In this document: positions 27,123 to 33,980 of the stretch, in pieces
Layout: the number at the start of each line of letters is the position of its first letter
Numbering within the stretch: the stretch's first letter is position 1
Assembly: GCA_903954045.1 (NCBI GenBank)
Contig: CAJBMJ010000204.1
Span: 1-33,980, forward strand
Source of the DNA: an uncultured beta proteobacterium
GTDB lineage: Bacteria; Pseudomonadota; Gammaproteobacteria; Burkholderiales; Burkholderiaceae_C
Direction: 5' to 3'
Length of the DNA stretch: 33,980 bases
Program-made: the position numbers and the translations under genes
The notes under the pieces: generated by a model
Told to the model about the DNA's origin: nothing
Databases searched by the model: none
The model's input: only the letters and a program-made list of their open reading frames with translations

Positions 27123-30100
27123 ATGCCCATGAACACTGCTGTTGAGCAAGATTCCAATCTTCAGGATCTTGGGCCACTGGCCTGGGTTCTGGACGAATTG
27201 CGCAAATCTCTGGATGGCGCCACCAAAGCCATGCGCCGTTTTGTGCGTGATGCAGAGCTGGCCCGTGGTGAGAACCTCAGCGAGCTTGACGCCAGCCAGT
27301 TGCGTGTTGCCAGACAGCAGTTGCACCAGGCCGTGGGTGCTCTGGAAATGGTGGGTATGTCAGCACCTGCCAAGGTGCTGCGGGCTATGGAGTCGTTGGC
27401 GCAGAAGTTTGTGGAGCGCCCGGAGTTGTGCAGCGAAGACGCAGCCGCCCGCTTGGAGCGCGCCAGTTTTGCTCTCACTGAATACCTGGAGGGTGTGATC
27501 AAGGGGCGTACTGCGTCGCCAGTCGGTCTTTTTCCACAGTACCGCGCGGTCATGGAGTTGGCTAGTGCGGACAGGGTGCATCCGGCGGATCTCTGGCCCA
27601 CACCCTGGCGCTGGCAGAGTATTGAAATGCCTCTGGGTGCATCTGCACTGGCTTATGCCACCGAGGTGCGCGCCAGAATGGACCAGTCCGTACTGAAATT
27701 GGTGAAGACCGCAGACCACGATGCGGCGCAGCGCCTGTCTGACGTGTGCATAGGTCTGGCCGTCGGGCATGAACCCGGTCAGGCGCGCGCCTTCTGGGCT
27801 TGCGCCGCTGGATTTTTTGAAGCCATGGGGCACGGCCTCTTGCCAGAGGATGTGTACACCAAACGCACGGCTTCGCGAATCCTGCAGCAGTATGCATCGC
27901 TGGCCAAAGGTGATCCCAGCGTGTCTGAGCGTTTGGCGCAGGACCTGGTTTTTTTCTGTGCACTGGCAGAACCTTCCGGGGAAAGTGAAGCCCGTGCATT
28001 AACCGCAGTACGCGAGGCCTATGGCTTGCAGCAAAGCCAAGCCATTGACTACGAAAAAGCGCAATACGGTCGATTTGATCCTGCCGTGTTGGAACAGGCC
28101 CGCAAACGCATTGCCGCCGCCGCCGAGAGTTGGTCTGTTCTGACGGGTGGAGATTCACAGCGCATCAGACAAGTGGTGGAGCAGTTTGCCGCAGTTGCTG
28201 AGTCCATGGCCAAGCTGGACCCGGACGACAAAGCGCTTGCACAGGCGCTGACCGAAGCCATGGATGTCACCGCGCGTTCTGCAGCGGTGCCTCCTCCGGC
28301 TTTGGCCATGGAAGTAGCAACCTCGGTGCTGTATCTTGAAGCGGCCTACGAAGATCTGGACCCCACAGACACCCATAGAGCGGAGCGTGGCGAGCGACTC
28401 GCGCAGCGCTTGCGCAAGGTGATCGCCGGTGCAGAACCAGAGCCCATGGAAAACTGGATGGAAGATCTGTACCGCAGGGTCAGTGACCGTCAGACCATGG
28501 GCAGCGTGGTCGATGAGTTGCGTGCCAACCTTTCGGCCGTTGAGAAGTCGCTGGACCAGTTTTTCCGCAACCCCCAGGATAAGTTGCCACTGCACGAAGT
28601 GCCCAATCAGTTGGCCCAAATGCGGGGCGTTTTTTCTGTCCTGGGCCTTGATCAGCCATCCATCGCCGCACTGCGTATGCGCAGCAGCGTGGAACGCCTG
28701 ATGGTGGGCCCCTTGGATATGGACGCGGCGCGCCCTGTTTTTGAGAAACTCGGAAACAGTTTGGGCGCCATGGGCTTCCTGATTGACATGCTGAGTTACC
28801 AGCGTGCGTTGGCCAAACAACTGTTTGTGTTTGACGAAGCACTGGGTGAATTCAAGCCCCTGATGGGCCGCGAACGCACTGCTCCTGCAGTTGTGGCACC
28901 AGTGGTGGCACCGCCTCCTGTGGCAGTTCCCGCTGAAGTGGAAGACGACGATCAGGAGCTTCTGGACATTTTTCTCGAAGAGGCTCGAGAGGTTGTGCAG
29001 ACCGGTTCGCAGGCGCTGCAGGCCCTTGCAGACGATCCCACCAACCTGGCAGACCTCACCACTTTGCGCCGCGCGTTTCACACACTCAAGGGCAGTTCGC
29101 GCATGGTCGGGTGCAAGGACTTTGGCGAGGCGGCCTGGGCCTTTGAGCAGTTGCTCAACAGCTGGCTTGCCGACCACCGACCCGCTTCAGCGGATCTTTT
29201 GACACTCTGCAAAGCGGCCACCGCTGCTCTGGGCAGATGGGTGGAAGATATTGCAGCCAAGTCGGATGTCCAATGGAGTTCCAGCGGCTTTCGCAAGTCG
29301 GCCGACGCACTGCGTCTGGACGGTACCTTTGTACCTCTGCGCGGGCCTGGCGAGTCGCCAGAACCTGGGCCAGCGCAAGCTGCTCCCGCCGACTTCGCTT
29401 CTACCCAAATCTTCGAGGTGCCTGAACTGGAGACCCCGGCGGCCAAGGGAGTTGAAAAATCGGAGACCTTGGCGGATCTTCTCGATTTTGACGTTGAGCC
29501 CGCCAAGCCAGATTTCGCATCCACGCAGATATTCGAGGCCAGCGACTTTGAGCTGGCGCAGGGCGAAACGCAGGTACTGACACCAGAGCCACAGGCGCAG
29601 CCGCTGGAAATTTCACTTGACCTGGATTTCCCGCCCGTGGAGGCTACGCCAGCCCATGCCGAGGGCGAGCCAGACGAGCACACATCGGCCGATGAACAGG
29701 TGAAGGTGATTGGCTCCTTGCGCCTGGGTATTCCTCTGTACAACGTCTACCTCAATGAAGCCGACGAGTGGTCCAGGCGCCTTCAAACCGAGTTGGGTGA
29801 ATGGGCTTTGGAATTGCATGAGCCGCTGCCAGAAGCGGCTGTGGCGCTGGCGCACTCGCTGGCGGGCACCTCTGCCACGGTGGGATTTACGGCTTTGTCG
29901 CATTTGGCCCGCACCCTGGAGCATGCGCTGGAGCATGTTCAGTTGCATGGCCAAAGCCGTGCTGAGGATGCCGTTGTATTCAATGACGCGGCGGAGGAAG
30001 TTCGCCGCCTTTTGCACCAGTTTGCTGCTGGCTTCCTGAAAGAAGCTCAACCAGCGCTTGTGGATGCGCTGCTGGCCATTACAGCGACTGAGTTTGTGGC

Positions 30101-32438
30101 CCCCGAAGAGGCGCCTGTGGTGGCACAGGCGGAAGCGAAAGTTGAGCTTGGGCTTGAAGTAGATGCACTGGGTCGTCTGGACCCCGATCTGTTCCCCATA
30201 TTTGATGAAGAGGCAGCGGAACTTTTGCCGGCCCTGGGAACCGCTCTGCGCCAATGGGTGGCCCGACCGGACAACCTGAGTGCCCGGGGCGAGGTTTTGC
30301 GTCTGCTCCACACGCTCAAAGGCAGTGCCCGTCTGGCCGGCGCCATGCGCCTGGGGGAAATGGCGCACAAGCTGGAGTCCGATATTGAAGTCCTGGGAAC
30401 GGAGGATTTGACGGCGCCCCAGTTGGAGCCCCTGTTGGGCCGATTTGACGTCCTGCAAGCTGCGATGGACGGCTTGCGTAAACAGGCCCAGGCACTTCTG
30501 AGCCCAGAGGCATCACCGGCCACACCTGTCAAGGGGGCCGATGCGGCAACCACTGCGCCGCCCACTTCCGAGTCGGCCCCTGCGCGCAGTGCTGCCTCGC
30601 CGCCCGTACGGGTCAAAGCCCAGTTGCTGGACCGCCTGGTAAACCAGGCTGGCGAAATGATGATGAGTCGTTCGCGCATGGAGTCACATCTGACGCAGAT
30701 GCAGACTTCGTTGCAGGACCTGACAGGAAATCTGGACCGCTTGCGTCAGCAGTTGCGCGATGTAGAGTTGCAAGCGGAAACCCAGATGCAATCCAGGCTG
30801 CAGCAAACCAAGGACGTGGCACAGGGGTTTGATCCGCTCGAGTTTGACCGTTTCACCCGGGTGCAGGAATTGACTCGCATGATGGCCGAGTCGGTCAACG
30901 ACGTGGCGACAGTGCAGCGCAACCTGCAAAGGTCTATTCAGGGCGCCGAAGACGACCTGATTGCCCAGGGCCGTCAAGCCCGAGATTTGCAGCGTGATCT
31001 GCTGCACACCCGAATGGTCGAATTTGACAGCATTCTTGACCGACTGCACGGCGTGGTCCGTCAGGCCGCCAAGGAGGCAGACAAGCAGGTGCGGCTTGAG
31101 GTGGTAGGAGGCTCCATCGAAATGGACCGGGGCATACTGGACCGCATGACCCCGGCTTTTGAGCACATGTTGCGCAATTCGGTGGTTCACGGTATCGAGA
31201 GCGCCACGGCGCGTGCCGCACGCAACAAACCCGAGTCAGGCGTCATTAGCATCACGGTGCAGCAAGAGGGCAATGACGTGTCGGTCGCTTTTGCGGACGA
31301 CGGCGGTGGCCTGCATCTTGGAAAAATTCGCTCCAAGGCAATCGCACAAGGGCTGATTGGCGCAGACGCGGATCTTCGCGACGACCAGGCCATCAGCCTG
31401 CTGTTTACCCCGGGCTTCTCGACAGCAGAACATGTCACTGAACTCTCGGGGCGCGGCATTGGAATGGATGTGGTGCGTTCGGAGGTCAACGCCCTGGGCG
31501 GGCGCATAGAGACCGTGTCCCACCAGGGTCGTGGAAGCACATTCACACTGATCTTGCCTCTGACAACCGCAGTGACCCAGGTGGTGATGCTGCGAGCCGG
31601 TGAATTCAGTTTTGGTGTCCCCGCCAATTTGATGGAACCTGCCCGGCGTGTGTCATTGGCGGTTCTGGAACAGGCCGATGCCACGGGCGAATTGGACCTC
31701 GACGGCCATTTGATTCCCTTCTATTGGTCTGGGGCACTTTTACAGGTTTCGGGGCAGAGCACAGAGTTGCGTGACAAGACTGCCCAGATCGCTGTGTTCA
31801 GAAGTGCAGGCCAGCGTGTGGCCTTGCATGTCGACGAGGTCCTTGGCCACCGCGAAGTCGTGGTCAAGCATCTGGGACCTCAACTGGCGCGTTTGCCCGG
31901 TCTGGCGGGTATGTCGGTGCTGGCGTCGGGTGCAATCGTCCTGATTTACAACCCGGTGGCCTTGGCGGCGGTGTATGGCGCGAAATTGCGCGCGGCCCAA
32001 AAGGATGGCAGTCCAGCCCCAATAGGCATGGCATTGGGCGGCCGGGCCGGGGCTGCGAATGTGCCCCTAGTCATGGTGGTGGATGACTCCATCACGGTGC
32101 GGCGTGTAACGCAGCGTCTGCTCAAACGCGAGGGCTATCGCGTTTTGCTGGCTAACGATGGTCAGGATGCCTTGGAAAAGTTGCAGACCGAGAAGCCGGA
32201 TTTGATGTTGACCGACATCGAAATGCCTCGCATGGACGGCTTTGATCTGGTGCGCACGCTGCGCGCCGATGCGCGCATGAAGGATCTGCCCATCATCATG
32301 ATCACCTCCCGCATTGCTGAAAAGCATCGCGACCATGCCAAGTCGCTGGGTGTGGACCACTACCTTGGCAAGCCCTACTCTGAAGATGGCTTGCTGTCTT
32401 TGGTGCGCGCTTACTGCTCAGAGTCCACTGCGGCCTGA
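27123..32438 (+). CDS. chpA: ChpA/PilL hybrid chemotaxis histidine kinase (multiple Hpt, CheA core, CheW, REC)
   Basis: 1771 aa: Hpt motifs FHTLKGSSRMVG, LLHTLKGSARLAG, LAHSLAGTSATVG; CheA core FEHMLRNSVVHGIES, DDGGGLHLGKIR, LSGRGIGMDVVRSEV; CheW-like tail; REC VVDDSITVRRVTQRLLKREGYRVLLANDGQDALEKL...LMLTDIEMPRMDG. Confidence 0.95.
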   Translation: MPMNTAVEQDSNLQDLGPLAWVLDELRKSLDGATKAMRRFVRDAELARGENLSELDASQLRVARQQLHQAVGALEMVGMSAPAKVLRAMESLAQKFVERPELCSEDAAARLERASFALTEYLEGVIKGRTASPVGLFPQYRAVMELASADRVHPADLWPTPWRWQSIEMPLGASALAYATEVRARMDQSVLKLVKTADHDAAQRLSDVCIGLAVGHEPGQARAFWACAAGFFEAMGHGLLPEDVYTKRTASRILQQYASLAKGDPSVSERLAQDLVFFCALAEPSGESEARALTAVREAYGLQQSQAIDYEKAQYGRFDPAVLEQARKRIAAAAESWSVLTGGDSQRIRQVVEQFAAVAESMAKLDPDDKALAQALTEAMDVTARSAAVPPPALAMEVATSVLYLEAAYEDLDPTDTHRAERGERLAQRLRKVIAGAEPEPMENWMEDLYRRVSDRQTMGSVVDELRANLSAVEKSLDQFFRNPQDKLPLHEVPNQLAQMRGVFSVLGLDQPSIAALRMRSSVERLMVGPLDMDAARPVFEKLGNSLGAMGFLIDMLSYQRALAKQLFVFDEALGEFKPLMGRERTAPAVVAPVVAPPPVAVPAEVEDDDQELLDIFLEEAREVVQTGSQALQALADDPTNLADLTTLRRAFHTLKGSSRMVGCKDFGEAAWAFEQLLNSWLADHRPASADLLTLCKAATAALGRWVEDIAAKSDVQWSSSGFRKSADALRLDGTFVPLRGPGESPEPGPAQAAPADFASTQIFEVPELETPAAKGVEKSETLADLLDFDVEPAKPDFASTQIFEASDFELAQGETQVLTPEPQAQPLEISLDLDFPPVEATPAHAEGEPDEHTSADEQVKVIGSLRLGIPLYNVYLNEADEWSRRLQTELGEWALELHEPLPEAAVALAHSLAGTSATVGFTALSHLARTLEHALEHVQLHGQSRAEDAVVFNDAAEEVRRLLHQFAAGFLKEAQPALVDALLAITATEFVAPEEAPVVAQAEAKVELGLEVDALGRLDPDLFPIFDEEAAELLPALGTALRQWVARPDNLSARGEVLRLLHTLKGSARLAGAMRLGEMAHKLESDIEVLGTEDLTAPQLEPLLGRFDVLQAAMDGLRKQAQALLSPEASPATPVKGADAATTAPPTSESAPARSAASPPVRVKAQLLDRLVNQAGEMMMSRSRMESHLTQMQTSLQDLTGNLDRLRQQLRDVELQAETQMQSRLQQTKDVAQGFDPLEFDRFTRVQELTRMMAESVNDVATVQRNLQRSIQGAEDDLIAQGRQARDLQRDLLHTRMVEFDSILDRLHGVVRQAAKEADKQVRLEVVGGSIEMDRGILDRMTPAFEHMLRNSVVHGIESATARAARNKPESGVISITVQQEGNDVSVAFADDGGGLHLGKIRSKAIAQGLIGADADLRDDQAISLLFTPGFSTAEHVTELSGRGIGMDVVRSEVNALGGRIETVSHQGRGSTFTLILPLTTAVTQVVMLRAGEFSFGVPANLMEPARRVSLAVLEQADATGELDLDGHLIPFYWSGALLQVSGQSTELRDKTAQIAVFRSAGQRVALHVDEVLGHREVVVKHLGPQLARLPGLAGMSVLASGAIVLIYNPVALAAVYGAKLRAAQKDGSPAPIGMALGGRAGAANVPLVMVVDDSITVRRVTQRLLKREGYRVLLANDGQDALEKLQTEKPDLMLTDIEMPRMDGFDLVRTLRADARMKDLPIIMITSRIAEKHRDHAKSLGVDHYLGKPYSEDGLLSLVRAYCSESTAA

Positions 32439-33904
32439 TCGGGTTTTCTCACCACTGCATATCGCTGCAGAGTGGCTGCCCGGGCGGTGGCGTGGTCCAC
32501 GATCGGGTTTGGATAGTCTTTGCCCAGATTCAAGTGCGCCATTTGCAATTCCAGGGTTTTGGCAGTCCAGGGCGCATGGATGGCCTTGGGGCCCAGTCCC
32601 GAGAGCTGTGGCAAATAGCGCTTGATGAACTTGCCTTGCGCATCGAATTTCTCGCTTTGCGTGACCGGGTTAAAAATCCGAAAGTAAGGCTGGGCGTCGC
32701 AACCGCTGGAACTGACCCATTGCCAGCCTCCGTTATTGGCTGAAAGGTCAAAGTCATTGAGCTTCTCTGCAAAATAGCGTTCGCCCCAGCGCCAGTCCAA
32801 GCCCAGGTGTTTGACCAGAAAACTGCCGGCCACCATGCGCAGACGGTTGTGCATATAGCCGGTCTGGTTGAGCTGAAGCATGGCTGCGTCCACCAGGGGA
32901 TAGCCCGTGGCCCCTTTGCACCAGGCCTCAAAAAGTGATTTTGCGTGAGACCCCTGTTCCCAGGCGATGTGGTCATATTCCGGCTTGAAGCCCCCTGACG
33001 CCACATGGGGGAAATTGGCCAGAATCTGACAATAGAAGTCGCGCCAGATCAGTTCTCCCAGCCAGGTAGTGGCTCCAGCACTGCCTGCGATTTGTCTTTG
33101 CAGCGCCAGCGAGACCAAATGGCGGATCGAGACGGTTCCAAAACGCAGGTGCACACCCAAGTAGCTCGGACCTTTGACGGCCGGAAAGTTGCGAGTCTCG
33201 TCATAGGTATCCATTCGATCCCAGAAGTCGTCCAGCAACTGGGCTGCACCTGACATTCCGGTTGGAATTTTGAGTTGCCTCAGGTTGGTGGCAGCAAAGC
33301 CCAAGCGGGGGAGTTCTGGCACGGGTACTGAGTAGTGGGCTGGGCGCGCAGCCAAAGCCTTGCCAAGGCGGCTGCAGTCGTGGCTGGCGAACGGAACATT
33401 GGCCAAGCGGGCGCGCCAAGCGCGCATATAGTGGGTAAACACACCATAGGGCTTGCCTGCCTGTGTCAGTACTTCACGGCCTTCAAAGATGACATGGTCC
33501 TTGAATGTCAAAAACTCGATGCGGCTGGTTTGCAATGCATCTGCCACCCGTGCGTCTCTGGCGATGGCTCGGGGTTCGTAGTCGCGGCCCGCAAACACCG
33601 CCTCCACCTGTAAATCTCTGGCCAGTGCAGCAATCTCTGAATGGACGAATCCGTGCCTGACGATCAGACCCAGTTCGGGCTTTTTGCCCGATTCGCGCAG
33701 GCTGGAATCCAGTTCTACCAGGGACTCGCGAATGAACTCCACTCTGCGGTCCCCACGCGGCAGGCTGTCCAGGATATCGCGGTCGAAAACAAAAACACAA
33801 TGCACCTGTTTGCAACTGCCCAGAGCTGCGCTCAGGGCGGCGTTGTCGTGGATGCGCAAATCCCTGCGGAACCACACCAGTCCGGTCTCAAATTGAGTTT
33901 GCAT
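32411..33904 (-). CDS. phrB: deoxyribodipyrimidine photolyase (cryptochrome/photolyase family)
   Basis: FETGLVWFRRDLRIHDNAALSAAL...TGYPLVDAAMLQLNQTGYMHNRLRMVAGSFLVKHLGLDWRWGERYFAEKLNDFDLSANNGGWQWVSSSGCDAQPYFRIFNPVTQSEKFD. Confidence 0.97.
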   Translation of the reverse strand: MQTQFETGLVWFRRDLRIHDNAALSAALGSCKQVHCVFVFDRDILDSLPRGDRRVEFIRESLVELDSSLRESGKKPELGLIVRHGFVHSEIAALARDLQVEAVFAGRDYEPRAIARDARVADALQTSRIEFLTFKDHVIFEGREVLTQAGKPYGVFTHYMRAWRARLANVPFASHDCSRLGKALAARPAHYSVPVPELPRLGFAATNLRQLKIPTGMSGAAQLLDDFWDRMDTYDETRNFPAVKGPSYLGVHLRFGTVSIRHLVSLALQRQIAGSAGATTWLGELIWRDFYCQILANFPHVASGGFKPEYDHIAWEQGSHAKSLFEAWCKGATGYPLVDAAMLQLNQTGYMHNRLRMVAGSFLVKHLGLDWRWGERYFAEKLNDFDLSANNGGWQWVSSSGCDAQPYFRIFNPVTQSEKFDAQGKFIKRYLPQLSGLGPKAIHAPWTAKTLELQMAHLNLGKDYPNPIVDHATARAATLQRYAVVRKPDQAAVDSEQ

Positions 33905-33925
33905 GGCAACCGCTAAAATGAATGT

Positions 33926-33980
33926 ATGTCCGGCGATTCTGCACCCATCAACCTCACGAATCACTTCCTGATTGCAATGC
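33926..33980 (+). CDS. start of a YqgE/AlgH (UPF0301)-like gene, truncated by window edge
   Basis: ATG at 33926 reads MSGDSAPINLTNHFLIAM, matching the common N-terminus of that family. Confidence 0.6.
   Translation, partial: MSGDSAPINLTNHFLIAM

Noticed and set aside
28155-29177. 340-aa minus-strand ORF inside chpA
   Set aside because: High-GC antisense ORF opposite a well-supported coding sequence; low-complexity His/Gln-rich translation.
1-33980. CRISPR array, tRNA/rRNA, transposase or integrase
   Set aside because: No regularly spaced short repeats, no cloverleaf-like or rRNA sequence recognised by eye, and no transposase/integrase translation in the ORF track. A tRNAscan/ISfinder run would be decisive.

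Overview
This is a high-GC bacterial chromosome window. Gene content and order (dusB-fis-purH, hemL/thiD/rubredoxin next to pilGHIJ-chpA, IPTL-CTERM protein) suggest a Burkholderiales/Comamonadaceae-like betaproteobacterium. Most of it is conserved housekeeping: crotonase-family enzymes, M61 peptidase, DsbC-like, UbiH-like, rhodanese, YchF, DMT transporter, DusB, Fis, PurH, MBL hydrolase, HemL, ThiD, rubredoxin, the complete Pil-Chp chemosensory operon, photolyase, and the start of a YqgE/AlgH-like gene. The accessory part is about 8.2-17.2 kb. It holds (i) a 133-bp imperfect direct repeat, ungapped and about 84% identical by eye, carrying the 3' end of the DMT transporter plus the C-terminal tail of an IPTL-CTERM gene; (ii) between the repeats, a DUF4143-type AAA ATPase that appears to sit inside the remnant of a second IPTL-CTERM gene; (iii) an HTH antitoxin with a strong palindromic promoter/operator and a decayed PIN toxin; (iv) a short piece resembling the N-terminus of a low-molecular-weight tyrosine phosphatase; and (v) a large YVTN-propeller/IPTL-CTERM surface protein with a 756-bp internal tandem repeat, divergent from an OmpR-type regulator whose 3' end overlaps a convergent 7TMR-DISM histidine kinase. 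A further unusual point is that the PilJ receptor seems to lack almost all of its periplasmic sensor domain. No CRISPR array, tRNA, rRNA or transposase was recognised. All identity figures are by-eye counts; no database searches were run.
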